A DNA stretch of 64,000 nucleotides. Source: Mycolicibacterium sp. TUM20985. GTDB taxonomy: Bacteria; Actinomycetota; Actinomycetes; Mycobacteriales; Mycobacteriaceae. A program made the position numbers and the translations under genes. The notes under the pieces were generated by a model. That model saw only the letters and a program-made list of their open reading frames with translations. It was not told where the DNA came from and ran no database searches. Position 1 is the first letter of the stretch. Each line of letters opens with the position of its first letter. The stretch is taken from positions 1,240,001-1,304,000 of the forward strand of contig NZ_AP027291.1 of the NCBI RefSeq assembly GCF_030295745.1. Direction: 5' to 3'. This document shows, piece after piece, positions 19,590 to 28,800 of the stretch.

Positions 19590-19964
19590 ATGCCGAGCGC
19601 CGAGCTGATCACGCAGACCGTCCACCGCTACCTGGAGCTCGTCGCCGACGGCCGCGTCGACGACATCGCGGAGTTGTACACCGACGATGCGACCGTCGAG
19701 GACCCGGTCGGCGGCGAGGTGCACATCGGTCGCCAGGCCATCCACGGCTTCTACGCCAACGCCCTGAACGGCAAGGCGGAGACGGAAGTGTCGACGCTGC
19801 GGGCGCTCGGCCACGAGGCGGCGTTCTTCTGGGCCTTGACGATCGATCTCGGAGAGGGCGGCAAGATCCGCATCGAGATCATTAGCACCATGTCGTTCGA
19901 CAGCGAGGGGCACATCACCTCGATGAAGGCCTACTGGGGCCCGGACAACATCAGCCAGTCCTAG
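19590..19964 (+). CDS. Ketosteroid isomerase-like protein (NTF2 fold)
   Basis: Protein of 124 aa of the SnoaL/ketosteroid isomerase group. It aligns well with the Comamonas delta-5-3-ketosteroid isomerase as I recall it: Tyr14 in HRYLEL and Asp38 in TVEDPVGG fall at the same numbers, and ITSMKAYWGPDNI matches the C-terminal strand. The second catalytic acid, Asp99, is replaced by Ser99 (EIISTMSF). A steroid isomerase or a related cyclase/isomerase is plausible. ATG 19590 has a leaderless-type box 7 nt upstream. Confidence 0.78.
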   Translation: MPSAELITQTVHRYLELVADGRVDDIAELYTDDATVEDPVGGEVHIGRQAIHGFYANALNGKAETEVSTLRALGHEAAFFWALTIDLGEGGKIRIEIISTMSFDSEGHITSMKAYWGPDNISQS

Positions 19965-19974
19965 CCAGTCCTAG

Positions 19975-20018
19975 CGATTTCGGCGCGTAAACGTTCGCTC
20001 AGCGACGGTTAGCGCGCC
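19975..20018. repeat. Hairpin repeat on the 3' side of the DUF559 gene, copy 2
   Basis: Its ends pair with each other (GGCGCGTAA with TTAGCGCGCC). The 44-bp sequence is a near copy, inverted, of 20920-20964, with about 40 of 45 aligned positions identical including one gap. It contains the gene's stop codon. Confidence 0.7.
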
Positions 20019-20869
20019 GAGATCGCGCGGCGGATCTCGGCGATGACCCGCTCCGGATACTCCGTCAGGTCCAACCACGTGAAGCGGAGCACCAGCCACC
20101 CCGCCAGGGTGATGGCGTTCTGGCGCACTCGATCGCGGTGGAAGTCGTCTGAATCGCTGTGGAATGCCAGGCCATCGGTCTCCAGTGCGATTTGGGTTGC
20201 GGGGAAAGCGAAGTCGACGACGTAGCCGGCCACCGGATGGTTGGGTAGCCAACCCGTGATGCCCGCGTCCACGAGCAGCCGGAGCAGCAGCCGCTCCGCA
20301 GCCGAGCGCGCACCGTCCTCCGCGGCCTGCAACAGTTGGCGGGCGGCGGGCGATCCATACCGTCCCTTATTGCGGAGGTGCGCGGTCCACAGCGACGTCA
20401 GGTCTACGTGCCGCTGCAGCGCGGAGTCCATCAGCTTGGGCCCGCCTCCCCGTCGTACGGCGGCCTCGAGGACGGTCAGTTCGACAGCGGTCACGCGTAG
20501 GCGGCGCCGCTCGACGACGTCTGCCGTCTCGAGGTCGCGCCGTCGTACGCGGGATCCGGTGTGGCAACGACCGTGGCTGTTGCGGGGCACCGTCACCTCG
20601 ACGACGTCGGGTGCGAACTTCGTGACTCCGAGCCACCACGCGGCGGCCAGACCGCTAGCTACGGCGTCCTCACCGTGACCCCACACCGCCGCCCGGATTC
20701 GCGAGGCGTCGGTGAACGGACGGTCGTCCACGAAGTAGACGCGTGGTGCGCACCGGCGCCAGCGGCCCTGCCGCACCCGCCGGCGAACGGCCTGATCGCT
20801 GAGCCCCGCACGGCGGGCCTGGGCCAGGGTGATGACGCCGTCGCTATCGCGTAAGTGGTTGGCGAGCAC
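20009..20869 (-). CDS. DUF559 / AbiEi-like protein, copy 2
   Basis: Protein of 286 aa. The N-terminus is a winged-helix AbiEi-type segment (DGVITLAQARRAGLSDQAVR, then GRWRRCAPRVYFVDD). The C-terminal DUF559 domain has the Vsr-like pattern: SAAERLLLRLL (Glu), VVDFAFP (Asp), IALETDGLAFH (Glu), DRVRQNAITLAGW and VLRFTWLDL. It is a paralogue of the gene at 2943-3809. It is bracketed by inverted copies of one hairpin repeat, and no partner toxin is adjacent. GTG 20869 gives a normal family start. Function unknown. Confidence 0.75.
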   Translation of the reverse strand: MLANHLRDSDGVITLAQARRAGLSDQAVRRRVRQGRWRRCAPRVYFVDDRPFTDASRIRAAVWGHGEDAVASGLAAAWWLGVTKFAPDVVEVTVPRNSHGRCHTGSRVRRRDLETADVVERRRLRVTAVELTVLEAAVRRGGGPKLMDSALQRHVDLTSLWTAHLRNKGRYGSPAARQLLQAAEDGARSAAERLLLRLLVDAGITGWLPNHPVAGYVVDFAFPATQIALETDGLAFHSDSDDFHRDRVRQNAITLAGWLVLRFTWLDLTEYPERVIAEIRRAISAR

Positions 20870-20919
20870 GAAGGAATTGACGTGTGCAACTCGTCAGCGG
20901 TTCCACCCAAGGCGGTTTT

Positions 20920-20964
20920 GGCGCGCACACCGTCGCTGAGCGAACGTATGCGCGCCGAAATCGC
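20920..20964. repeat. Hairpin repeat on the 5' side of the DUF559 gene, copy 2
   Basis: Ends pair as GGCGCGCA and TGCGCGCC. The central CCGTCGCTGAGCGAACGT is the exact reverse complement of the centre of the copy at 19975-20018, so the two copies are in opposite orientation around the gene. It also lies just behind the hlyIII stop and may terminate that transcript. Confidence 0.7.
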
Positions 20965-20970
20965 CTGGGG

Positions 20971-21705
20971 CTAGGTGCTGAAGACCGCGAACCACATCGC
21001 GATGTAGTGGCATAGCGCCGCGGCGGCCGTGCAGGCATGGAAGAATTCGTGGTGCCCGAAGGTCGTCGGCCACGGGTTGGGCCACTTGAGCGCGTAGAGC
21101 ACGCCGCCGACGCTGTACAGCGCCCCGCCAACGATCAGCAGCACCAGCGCCGCCACCCCGGCGCCATGCATGATCGGCACGATGAAGAACGCTGCCACCC
21201 ACCCGAGCAGCAGATACAGCGGTACCCCGACCCAAGCCGGCGCCGAGGGCCAGCACATCTTCAACAGCACGCCCGCCAGTGCGCCGCCCCAGACGATCCA
21301 GAACAACATCATGCCCTGATTCGCCGGCAGCGCCAGCAATGCAAACGGTGTGTAGCTGCCTGCGATGAAGACGAAGATCATCGAGTGGTCGAGGCGCTTC
21401 ATCCACTTCCGGGCGTCCGGCGACGTCCAGGTCACGCGGTGATAGGTGGCGCTGACCGCGAACATCGCGACGATGGTGAACGCGTACAGCAGCGTGGCCA
21501 GTCCCGCGCGGGTGCCGACCAGCGCCCACGACACCGACACCAGGGCCGTCCCCGCCACGGCGGCGACCAGCGCCGAGTAGAGATGAATCCAGCCGCGGGC
21601 GCGTGGCCGACCGAAGTACTGCGCCACCGCCTCCGGCAGATCTTCTGCGTCTTGGCGCGTGGCGTCCGGCGGATCCGAGTCCGTCGTTTCAATCGAAGTA
21701 GCCAT
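20971..21705 (-). CDS. hlyIII: Hemolysin III / adiponectin-receptor family membrane protein
   Basis: Seven-helix membrane protein of 244 aa, orthologue of Rv1085c. The zinc-site motifs of the PAQR/HlyIII family are present: SATYHRVTW after helix 2 and [21 protein letters not shown] near the end. Ceramidase-like hydrolase activity is known for eukaryotic relatives, while the bacterial role is open. ATG 21705 was chosen because GGAGG lies 6 nt upstream; the frame extends 7 codons further. Confidence 0.88.
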   Translation of the reverse strand: MATSIETTDSDPPDATRQDAEDLPEAVAQYFGRPRARGWIHLYSALVAAVAGTALVSVSWALVGTRAGLATLLYAFTIVAMFAVSATYHRVTWTSPDARKWMKRLDHSMIFVFIAGSYTPFALLALPANQGMMLFWIVWGGALAGVLLKMCWPSAPAWVGVPLYLLLGWVAAFFIVPIMHGAGVAALVLLIVGGALYSVGGVLYALKWPNPWPTTFGHHEFFHACTAAAALCHYIAMWFAVFST

Positions 21706-21747
21706 GTCGCCTCCGCTATCTGGCATGGGTTCCGCCCAACGCCACAG

Positions 21748-21753
21748 TAGTCT
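21748..21753 (+). promoter_or_regulatory. -10 box, leaderless promoter of the Z-prenyl synthase gene
   Basis: TAGTCT lies 8 nt before the GTG at 21762. Confidence 0.45.
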
Positions 21754-21761
21754 TGATCCTC

Positions 21762-22559
21762 GTGGAACTCATTCCCCCGCGACTGAAGGAACCGGCCTAC
21801 CGGGTCTACGAAGCGCGGCTGCGTCACCAGTTGGCGCGATCGAAATCCCAACTGCCGAGGCACATCGCGGTGCTGTGCGACGGCAACCGGCGCTGGGCCC
21901 GTGACGAGGGTCACGCAGACGTGAGCTACGGCTACCTGATGGGTGCCGCGAAGATCGCCGAGATGCTCCGCTGGTGTCAGGAAGCCGGCGTCGAGATGGC
22001 GACGGTGTATCTCCTGTCGACCGAGAACCTGCAACGCGACCCCGTCGAGCTGGCATCGCTCATCGGCATCATCACCGACGTCGTCGAGGAGATCTGCGCG
22101 CCCGTCAACCATTGGAGCGTGCGGACGGTCGGCGACCTGGAGCTGCTCGGCGAGGAGTCGGCGCGACGCCTGCGCGACGCCGTCGAGAGCACTGTCGGCA
22201 CCACGCCTGCGGGAGCCTTCCACGTCAACGTGGCGGTGGGATACGGCGGACGGCAGGAGATCGCCGACGCCGTGCGTGCCCTGCTGAGCAAGGAACTCGC
22301 CAACGGGGCGACGGCCGAGCAGCTCGTCGAATCGGTCACGGTCGACGCCATCTCCGAGAATCTCTACACATCCGGGCAACCCGACCCGGATCTGGTGATC
22401 AGGACCTCGGGCGAACAACGGCTCTCGGGTTTCCTGCTGTGGCAGAGCGCGTATTCGGAGATGTGGTTCACCGAAGCGCACTGGCCCGCCTTCCGCCGGG
22501 TGGACTTCCTGCGTGCCCTGCGCGACTACACGCTGCGCGATCGGCGCTACGGCAGCTAG
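21762..22559 (+). CDS. Short-chain Z-prenyl diphosphate synthase (Z,E-farnesyl diphosphate synthase type)
   Basis: Cis-prenyltransferase of 265 aa, orthologue of Rv1086, which makes Z,E-farnesyl diphosphate on the route to decaprenyl phosphate, the lipid carrier for cell-wall assembly. Diagnostic parts are [14 protein letters not shown] (catalytic Asp, phosphate binding), STENLQRDP, and the C-terminal [20 protein letters not shown] followed by [16 protein letters not shown] 21762 gives [11 protein letters not shown], matching the start I recall for the M. tuberculosis protein. Confidence 0.93.
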   Translation: MELIPPRLKEPAYRVYEARLRHQLARSKSQLPRHIAVLCDGNRRWARDEGHADVSYGYLMGAAKIAEMLRWCQEAGVEMATVYLLSTENLQRDPVELASLIGIITDVVEEICAPVNHWSVRTVGDLELLGEESARRLRDAVESTVGTTPAGAFHVNVAVGYGGRQEIADAVRALLSKELANGATAEQLVESVTVDAISENLYTSGQPDPDLVIRTSGEQRLSGFLLWQSAYSEMWFTEAHWPAFRRVDFLRALRDYTLRDRRYGS

Positions 22560-22580
22560 CCCGCATGGAACACTGAACAC

Positions 22581-23948
22581 ATGGCTGCGATGTCCGCAGT
22601 GGTGTTCGCCTTGAGCTGGTGGCTCGGGCTGTACCTGCTGGCGCGCGATCCCCGAAAGCACGTGCTGCTGCTCGCCGCAATCGGGTTGACCAGTTTCGCC
22701 GCGGTGGTGGCCCTCGATGCCGTCCGCCACCTGGCTCCGTCGCTCGCGGACACGCTCAGCCGGGTCGAGGTATACCTCGTCGTCGTCCCCGGGGTGGCGT
22801 GGTTCGCGGTGCTGCTGGAGCTCTCGCGGCCCGGCGACACGTGGCGTAGCCGGGCCGGCGAGCTGCTGCTCGTCGTGGTCGTCGCAGCGCTGGCCTTGGC
22901 GGGCGCTGCGATGGCGGGGTCGGTCGACGGCCCGCTTCGCGCCGGCCACTGGGTGATGTTCGCGGTGATCTCGCTGGCGACCCTCGGGGCCATGGCCAAG
23001 GCGCTGACCGGCGATCGCAGGCCCCATTCGGTGACTGGTGTCGCGGTGGTCGCCACCCTGTTCTTCGCGCTCGGCAACGCCATCGTGGTGATCCCGCTGG
23101 GGCTGGTCCCGAGCTGGCTTGCGTTGGCGTCCACCGGTTTCGACGTGCTGCTGCTCGGGGTGGCGGTCGCGCTGTGGGATTCGTTCGACGAGGGGCAGGC
23201 GCTGCGCGCCGACATGTTGCGATCCTTCGCCGGCAGCGTTGTCGTCGCGGTGCTCTTCGGTGGTCAGGTGCTGGTCGGCATGGCGATCACCGACGAACGC
23301 GCCGCGCTGTCGGTGCTGCTGTTCACCAGCCTCGCCGTCGCCATCGGCATCAACGTCATGGCGGACCCGCTGGCGGGCCTGCTGGACCGGCTTGCGTTCT
23401 CCAACTCGCCGCGGCTGCGGGCCGACCGCGCGACGCTGCGTCGCACCGAGGCCGCGCTGCCACTGCGGTCGGCCAACCCCCTCGACGACGTCGACGACGA
23501 GACGTTCGTCCGGCTGACGCGTCGGGCGCTCGGGCATTACGGCGACCTGTCCAAGCTCGTCGCCAGCCCGCTGACGGCGCTGCCCCTCGTCGACGAGAGG
23601 CTGGCCCGCCGCGGGGCGCCCGATCAGCCGCTGGAACGGGCCAATGAGCTCAGGGCGCTGCTCGGCGACCGCATCGCGGCGTTGAGGCCCCGCGAGAGCG
23701 GCGACTTCGGCGTCACCGAGCAGTGGCGCCACTACAACTCGCTGTACTTCCCCTACGTCGTCGGGGTGCGGGCCTACGCCCAGAATGCGACGGCCGCAGG
23801 GCTCGATCCCGTCGCCAAGCAGGCGTGGCAGTGGTTCGTCACCGAGGTGCCGCAGCGCTCGCTGCACAACTGGCAGAACGCGGCCGCCCGCGTCATCGCG
23901 GCGGACCTCCGCGGCACGCCGGTGACGGCAGCCCGCCAACCGTCCTGA
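22581..23948 (+). CDS. Eight-helix membrane protein with a C-terminal cytoplasmic domain
   Basis: Protein of 455 aa that I cannot name. Residues 1-255 hold about eight hydrophobic helices, resembling the membrane sensor part of actinobacterial regulators (LVVVPGVAWFAVLLELSRP; LFFALGNAIVVIPLGLVPSW). The remaining 200 residues are soluble and helical, with WRHYNSLYFPYVVGVRAYAQNA and LHNWQNAAARVIAADL, faintly like winged-helix regulators with a WRxYN pattern. There is no kinase or cyclase motif. ATG 22581 lies 21 bp after the prenyl synthase stop. Confidence 0.7.
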   Translation: MAAMSAVVFALSWWLGLYLLARDPRKHVLLLAAIGLTSFAAVVALDAVRHLAPSLADTLSRVEVYLVVVPGVAWFAVLLELSRPGDTWRSRAGELLLVVVVAALALAGAAMAGSVDGPLRAGHWVMFAVISLATLGAMAKALTGDRRPHSVTGVAVVATLFFALGNAIVVIPLGLVPSWLALASTGFDVLLLGVAVALWDSFDEGQALRADMLRSFAGSVVVAVLFGGQVLVGMAITDERAALSVLLFTSLAVAIGINVMADPLAGLLDRLAFSNSPRLRADRATLRRTEAALPLRSANPLDDVDDETFVRLTRRALGHYGDLSKLVASPLTALPLVDERLARRGAPDQPLERANELRALLGDRIAALRPRESGDFGVTEQWRHYNSLYFPYVVGVRAYAQNATAAGLDPVAKQAWQWFVTEVPQRSLHNWQNAAARVIAADLRGTPVTAARQPS

Positions 23949-24051
23949 GCTGCCGCTGGCAGTGATTGGCAGCGATCGGCGTCGATCTGGCAGTGCTTGT
24001 CGAGCAGTGTCGTTGGTGTTCGACCACGACCTCAACGACGAGGAGCCCGCC

Positions 24052-24462
24052 ATGACCGCCACGATCACGACCCGCCCGCTGTCCGACAGTTCGGACTCGC
24101 TGTTGCGCTTCGCCATGCGCACCGACGCCACTGTGTGCGCGGGTCTCGGACTGCTCGTGGCGATGGCCGCCGACCCGCTGTCTCGACTGTCGGGTCTCTC
24201 CGCCGAATCGGAGTGGATCGCGGGCGCCGCACTCGCCGCCTACGGGGTGGCCCTGTACGTGATGGCTGCGGCACCGTTCGTCCGTCACATCGGGGTCGGC
24301 GTCGTCGTCGCCAACGTGGTGTTCGCAGTCATCGCCATCGCGGTCGTTGTGGCCGGGGTCCTCCCGCTCACCGATGCGGGTGTCGCCATGATGCTCGCCG
24401 TCGTCGCCGCCACTCTCTGCGTGGCGTACGTCCAATACCTCGGAGTGCGCCGCCTGGCGTGA
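24052..24462 (+). CDS. Four-helix membrane protein, tandem paralogue 1
   Basis: Protein of 136 aa with four predicted helices and the ending YVQYLGVRRLA. The segment SLLRFAMRTDATVCAGLGLLV opens the first helix. It is a clear paralogue of the next gene, with equal length and the same helix spacing and tail. AGGAG lies 6 nt before ATG 24052. Function unknown. Confidence 0.75.
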   Translation: MTATITTRPLSDSSDSLLRFAMRTDATVCAGLGLLVAMAADPLSRLSGLSAESEWIAGAALAAYGVALYVMAAAPFVRHIGVGVVVANVVFAVIAIAVVVAGVLPLTDAGVAMMLAVVAATLCVAYVQYLGVRRLA

Positions 24463-24558
24463 CTCCCTGGAGAACCGGTGCGTGGTCGCCCGACGCAAGA
24501 GGTTACGGCGAGCGACCCACACCGCCCCTTCGAAAACCCCACCAGGAAGGAAGGTCTC

Positions 24559-24969
24559 GTGACCACTGTCAACGTTTCTGCCACCCGCACCGCCCCCAAG
24601 GACGCATTCCTGCGATTCGCGCTGCGGCTCGACGCCGTGGTCAGTGGCATCGTCGGCGTCGGGGGGCTCGCGCTGGCTCCCCGGATCGCCGAGATGTCGG
24701 GCACCACATCGGCGTTCGAGTATTCGCTGGCCGCCTTCTTCGTTGCCTACGGGATCGCCGTGTACGGCTTGTCACGGATGGCGCACGTCCGCACGATCGG
24801 CATCGTCATCGCCCTGGCCAACGCCGTCTTCACGCTGGCTGCCGTCGCGGCGGTCGTCGCGGGCATCTGGCCGCTGACGACCGTCGGGATCGTGCTGACG
24901 CTGGCGTGCGGCGTCTTCACACTGGTGATGGCGGACCTGCAGTATCTCGGCGTGCGCCGGATGAGCTAG
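24559..24969 (+). CDS. Four-helix membrane protein, tandem paralogue 2
   Basis: Protein of 136 aa. [19 protein letters not shown] and the ending [10 protein letters not shown] repeat the plan of the upstream gene, so the pair arose by tandem duplication. GTG 24559 has GGAAGGAAGG upstream. The stop overlaps the end of convergent coaA by 4 bp. Function unknown. Confidence 0.75.
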   Translation: MTTVNVSATRTAPKDAFLRFALRLDAVVSGIVGVGGLALAPRIAEMSGTTSAFEYSLAAFFVAYGIAVYGLSRMAHVRTIGIVIALANAVFTLAAVAAVVAGIWPLTTVGIVLTLACGVFTLVMADLQYLGVRRMS

Positions 24970-25904
24970 AGCTTGCGCAGGCGGAGCCGGTTGATCGAAT
25001 GGTCGGAATCCTTGCGCAGCACCAGGGTGGCGCGCGGCCGCGTCGGCAGGATGTTGTCGATCAGATTCGGCCGGTTGATCGAGTGCCAGATGTCGCGGGC
25101 CGCGAACACGGCCTGCTCGTCGGTCAGCGTCGAGTAGTGATGGAAGTGCGACTGCGGGTCGGCGAAGGCGCCGGCCCGCATCGCCAGGAAGCGTGAGACG
25201 TACCAGCCCTCGATGTCCTCGATGCGGGCGTCGACGTAGACCGAGAAGTCGAAGAGGTCCGACACCATCAGCGCCGGGCCGGTCTGCAACACGTTGAGGC
25301 CCTCGAGGATGAGGATGTCCGGGTGCTTGGTGACCATGTTCTCGCCGGGCACGATGTCGTACAACAGATGCGAGTAGACCGGCGCGCACACCTGATCCGA
25401 TCCCGACTTCACCGCCGTCACGAATCGCATCAGTGCGCGGCGGTCGTAGCTCTCCGGAAAACCCTTGCGGTGCATCAGGTTTCGACGCAACAACTCCGCG
25501 TTCGAATAGAGGAAGCCGTCGGTGGTGACGAGATCGACGCGGGGGTGATGCTCCCAGCGGGCCAGCAGTGCCTGCAGGACGCGGGCCGTGGTCGACTTCC
25601 CGACCGCGACGCTGCCCGCGACGCCGATCACGAACGGCACCGGACGGTCGGGGTTCTGATGCGGCTCGCCAAGGAATTCGGCCGTGGTGGCGAAGAGTCG
25701 CTGACGGGCGGCGACCTGAAGGTGGATCAACCGCGCCAGCGGGAGGTAGACCTCCTCGACCTCCAGGAGATCGAGTTGCTCGCCGAGGCCGCGCAGACCC
25801 AGGAGTTCGTCCTCGGTCAGCTTCAACGGGGTCGACATGCGCAATGAACGCCACTGACTGCGGTCGAACTCGACGTAAGGACTCGGCTCGCTCGTCCGCG
25901 CCAT
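24966..25904 (-). CDS. coaA: Pantothenate kinase, type I
   Basis: Kinase of 312 aa that phosphorylates pantothenate in the first step of CoA synthesis; orthologue of Rv1092c with the same length. The P-loop [15 protein letters not shown] is near residue 100, followed by [26 protein letters not shown] and [10 protein letters not shown]. The start at ATG 25904 is fixed by homology ([19 protein letters not shown]); the frame stays open far upstream, but only as antisense of the neighbour. AAGACT 6 nt upstream may serve as a leaderless -10. Confidence 0.94.
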   Translation of the reverse strand: MARTSEPSPYVEFDRSQWRSLRMSTPLKLTEDELLGLRGLGEQLDLLEVEEVYLPLARLIHLQVAARQRLFATTAEFLGEPHQNPDRPVPFVIGVAGSVAVGKSTTARVLQALLARWEHHPRVDLVTTDGFLYSNAELLRRNLMHRKGFPESYDRRALMRFVTAVKSGSDQVCAPVYSHLLYDIVPGENMVTKHPDILILEGLNVLQTGPALMVSDLFDFSVYVDARIEDIEGWYVSRFLAMRAGAFADPQSHFHHYSTLTDEQAVFAARDIWHSINRPNLIDNILPTRPRATLVLRKDSDHSINRLRLRKL

Positions 25905-25921
25905 GCATGCAGTCTTGCACC

Positions 25922-25927
25922 TACGGT
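25922..25927 (+). promoter_or_regulatory. -10 box, leaderless promoter of the DUF885 gene
   Basis: TACGGT lies 7 nt before ATG 25935. Only 30 bp separate this start from that of divergent coaA. Confidence 0.5.
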
Positions 25928-25934
25928 TGACGCC

Positions 25935-27146
25935 ATGGACAAGGGGATGGACGCCACCGCCGTCATTCGCGAGTATCTGCTTCTCGGTCTGAGGTTCGAC
26001 CGGGTCGAGGAGGGTTACGTCGACTCGTTCACCGGGGACCCGGCGCTGCGGGCCGTCGTCGCGGCCGAGCCTGCCCCGGACCCCGCCGACCTCGCGAGAC
26101 AGGCGGACCGGCTGATCGCCGAACTGCCCGGCGTCGACGGGCTGGATGCCCAGCGATCGGACTACGTCGCGGCACACCTGCGGGCGCTGGCATGCGCCGG
26201 CCGCAAGTTCGCGGGCGAGGACGTCGGCTTCGTCCAGGAGGTGCACGACTACTTCGACGTCGACATCGTCAAGGGTGATCCCGACACCTACCGCGAGGCA
26301 CACCGCAAGCTCGACGATTCGCTCGGCGGCACGGGCGACTTGGCCGACCGGATGCAGGCCTACCGCAGTGGCGAGGAGATTCCACCGGAGCGGCTCGAGG
26401 AGTGCATCCACGCATTCTCGAGCGCCCTGCGCGACCGGGTCCGCGCCGACTTCGCGCTGCCGGACTCGGAGACGATCAACTACGAGATCGTCACAGACAA
26501 GCCATGGTCGGGCTTCAATTACTACGAGGGCGACTTCAGGTCGACGGTGGCCGTCAACGCCGACCTCAAGCAGCAGATGTCGGGCCTGCCGCGGCTGGTC
26601 GCCCACGAGTCGTATCCCGGTCATCACACCGAGCACTGCCGCAAGGAGGCCGGCCTCGTGCACCGCGATGGCCAGACCGAGCAGACGATCTTCCTGGTGA
26701 ACACCCCTCAGTGCCTGATGGCCGAGGGGCTGGCCGATCTGGCGCTGTACGCGGCGATCGGGCCGAATTGGGGCGCCTGGGCGGCGGAGATCTACGCCGA
26801 CCTCGGCCTGCGCTTCGACGGGGAACGCGCGGTGGCCGTCTCGCAGGCCGCGGCAGCGCTGGCCGACGTCCGGCAGGACGCGGCCCTGATGCTGCACGAC
26901 GAGCACCGCGACGTCGACGAGGTCGCCGCCTACCTCCAGCGCTGGCAGCTCACCACCGAGGCGCGGGCCCGTCAGTCGCTGCGGTTCCTGTCGTCGCCGC
27001 TGTGGCGGGCCTACACCAGCACCTACGTCGAGGGTTACCGACTGTTGCGCGGTTGGCTCGATGCGCGCCCGGCGGAGATGTCGCTGACCGAACGGTTCGG
27101 AAGGTTGCTCGACGAGCCACTGGTGCCATCGGCTTTGCGCGCGTGA
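25935..27146 (+). CDS. DUF885 putative metallopeptidase
   Basis: Protein of 403 aa. The DUF885 signature [11 protein letters not shown] (about residue 220) supplies the HExxxGH-type zinc site, and [13 protein letters not shown] further on provides the Glu of the motif. No signal peptide is visible, so it is probably cytoplasmic. Family members are carboxypeptidase-like, but substrates are unknown. Divergent from coaA; a long hairpin follows the stop. Confidence 0.82.
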   Translation: MDKGMDATAVIREYLLLGLRFDRVEEGYVDSFTGDPALRAVVAAEPAPDPADLARQADRLIAELPGVDGLDAQRSDYVAAHLRALACAGRKFAGEDVGFVQEVHDYFDVDIVKGDPDTYREAHRKLDDSLGGTGDLADRMQAYRSGEEIPPERLEECIHAFSSALRDRVRADFALPDSETINYEIVTDKPWSGFNYYEGDFRSTVAVNADLKQQMSGLPRLVAHESYPGHHTEHCRKEAGLVHRDGQTEQTIFLVNTPQCLMAEGLADLALYAAIGPNWGAWAAEIYADLGLRFDGERAVAVSQAAAALADVRQDAALMLHDEHRDVDEVAAYLQRWQLTTEARARQSLRFLSSPLWRAYTSTYVEGYRLLRGWLDARPAEMSLTERFGRLLDEPLVPSALRA

Positions 27147-27152
27147 CGGTAG

Positions 27153-27219
27153 CCGCCGACTGTGCGATTTCATCCGCGACGCGCCGCTTGCAGCGGATGA
27201 GTTCGCACACTCGCGGCGG
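27153..27219. terminator. Long imperfect hairpin after the DUF885 gene
   Basis: Arms 27153-27177 and 27193-27219 pair over about 25 bases (CCGCCG and TGTGCGA segments, then TTCATCCGC) around a 15-nt loop. There is no T-run. It shares the GTGTGCG core with the hairpins at 3781 and 41515. Confidence 0.55.
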
Positions 27220-27250
27220 TATCCGTGAGCAGGTGGGTGGCGGCGCAGAT

Positions 27251-27256
27251 TACCCT
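27251..27256 (+). promoter_or_regulatory. -10 box, leaderless promoter of glyA
   Basis: TACCCT lies 7 nt before ATG 27264; no Shine-Dalgarno and no recognisable riboswitch are seen. Confidence 0.55.
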
Positions 27257-27263
27257 GGGCACC

Positions 27264-28727
27264 ATGACCGCTGACGCCGTGACCAACCCTGCTCCCGCAC
27301 TCGGTGCCGAGTATGCCGAGACGGCGAGCGCCGCCTACGCCGCCGCCCTGAAGGTCATCGAATCCGTCGAACCGCGCATCGCCGACGCGACCCGCAAAGA
27401 GCTTGCCGACCAACGCGATTCGCTGAAGCTGATCGCCAGCGAGAACTACGCGTCACCGGCCGTGCTGCTGACCATGGGGACGTGGTTCTCCGACAAGTAC
27501 GCCGAAGGCACCATCGGCCACCGCTTCTACGCCGCGTGCCAGAACGTCGACACCGTCGAGTCGCTGGCCGCCGAGCACGCCCGCGAGCTATTCGGAGCCC
27601 CCTACGCCTACGCGCAGCCGCACTCCGGGATCGACGCCAACCTCGTCGCGTTCTGGGCGATTCTGGCCACCCGGATCGAGGCCCCCGAGCTCGCCGAACT
27701 CGGCGCGAAGAACGTCAACGACCTGTCCGAGGCGGACTGGGAGAAGCTGCGCGCCAAGCTCGGCAACCAGCGGCTGATGGGCATGTCGCTCGACGCGGGC
27801 GGTCACCTGACCCACGGCTTCCGGCCCAACATCTCCGGCAAGATGTTCCACCAGCGCAGCTACGGCACCGATCCGGAGACGGGCTTGCTCGACTACGCCA
27901 AGGTCGCTGCCGCCGCGCGCGAGTTCAAGCCGCTCATCCTCGTCGCCGGTTACTCCGCGTACCCGCGCCGGGTGAACTTCGCGAAGATGCGCGAGATCGC
28001 CGATGAGGTCGGCGCCACCTTCATGGTCGACATGGCCCACTTCGCCGGCCTGGTCGCGGGCAAGGTGTTCACCGGCGACGAGGATCCGGTGCCGTTTGCG
28101 CACGTCACCACTACGACGACGCACAAGTCACTGCGCGGCCCGCGCGGCGGCCTGGTGCTGGCGACCGAGGAGTACTCGGCCGCGGTCGACAAGGGTTGTC
28201 CGATGGTGCTCGGCGGCCCCATGGCGCACGTCATGGCGGCCAAGGCCGTCGCGTTCGCCGAGGCTCGCCAGCCGTCGTTCCAGGAGTACGCGCAGCGCAT
28301 CGCCGACAACGCGAAGGCGCTGGCCGACGGGTTCCTCCGGCGCGGGGCCCGCCTGGTCACCGGCGGCACCGACAACCACATCGTGCTGCTCGACGTCACG
28401 TCGTTCGGACTCACCGGCCGGCAGGCGGAGTCCGCGCTGCTCGACGCCGGCGTCGTCACCAACCGCAATTCGATTCCCGCCGACCCGAACGGGGCCTGGT
28501 ACACGAGCGGAATCCGCTTCGGCACCCCGGCGCTGACCACCCGCGGCTTCGGTCCCGACGACTTCGACCGCGTGTCCGAACTCGTCGTCGACGTGCTGAA
28601 GAACACCCAGCCCGACGGGTCCTCGAAGGCGAAGTACGTCGTGGCCGACGGCACCACCGACCGCGTGCTGGCGGCGTCGAACGAGCTGCTCGCCGCGAAC
28701 CCGCTGTACCCGGGCCTGACGCTGTAG
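27264..28727 (+). CDS. glyA: Serine hydroxymethyltransferase, long form
   Basis: PLP enzyme of 487 aa that interconverts serine and glycine with tetrahydrofolate. Core motifs: [47 protein letters not shown] and the PLP lysine in [15 protein letters not shown] (K288). It sits where M. tuberculosis has glyA1 (about 426 aa) but carries an insertion around residues 131-175 ([20 protein letters not shown]) and [13 protein letters not shown], features I recall from the long chlamydial-type enzymes. ATG 27264 was chosen from the promoter spacing; the frame is open 13 codons upstream. Confidence 0.93.
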   Translation: MTADAVTNPAPALGAEYAETASAAYAAALKVIESVEPRIADATRKELADQRDSLKLIASENYASPAVLLTMGTWFSDKYAEGTIGHRFYAACQNVDTVESLAAEHARELFGAPYAYAQPHSGIDANLVAFWAILATRIEAPELAELGAKNVNDLSEADWEKLRAKLGNQRLMGMSLDAGGHLTHGFRPNISGKMFHQRSYGTDPETGLLDYAKVAAAAREFKPLILVAGYSAYPRRVNFAKMREIADEVGATFMVDMAHFAGLVAGKVFTGDEDPVPFAHVTTTTTHKSLRGPRGGLVLATEEYSAAVDKGCPMVLGGPMAHVMAAKAVAFAEARQPSFQEYAQRIADNAKALADGFLRRGARLVTGGTDNHIVLLDVTSFGLTGRQAESALLDAGVVTNRNSIPADPNGAWYTSGIRFGTPALTTRGFGPDDFDRVSELVVDVLKNTQPDGSSKAKYVVADGTTDRVLAASNELLAANPLYPGLTL

Positions 28728-28737
28728 CCCAGCGCAC

Positions 28738-28757
28738 GGGAACGACACGCCGTTCCC
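28738..28757 (+). terminator. Weak hairpin after glyA
   Basis: GGGAAC and GTTCCC pair around an 8-nt loop just after the glyA stop. It is short and without a T-run. Confidence 0.3.
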
Positions 28758-28787
28758 CCCGATTTCAAGGAACGTGTGTCCAGAGGT

Positions 28788-28793
28788 TACAGT
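28788..28793 (+). promoter_or_regulatory. -10 box, leaderless promoter of desA2
   Basis: TACAGT lies 7 nt before ATG 28801; no Shine-Dalgarno. Confidence 0.55.
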
Positions 28794-28800
28794 TAGTTTC

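Noticed and set aside
21432..24131. Minus-strand open frame of 899 codons
   Set aside because: It lies antisense to the Z-prenyl synthase and membrane genes. The translation is rich in Arg, His, Gln and Asp, typical of the shadow frame of GC-rich coding DNA.
27147..27263. Glycine or folate riboswitch before glyA
   Set aside because: The interval is mostly a terminator-like hairpin, and the -10 box lies 7 nt from the ATG, leaving no room for a leader.
25905..27413. Long upstream extension of the coaA frame
   Set aside because: It covers the DUF885 gene in antisense, and CoaA homology begins at ATG 25904.
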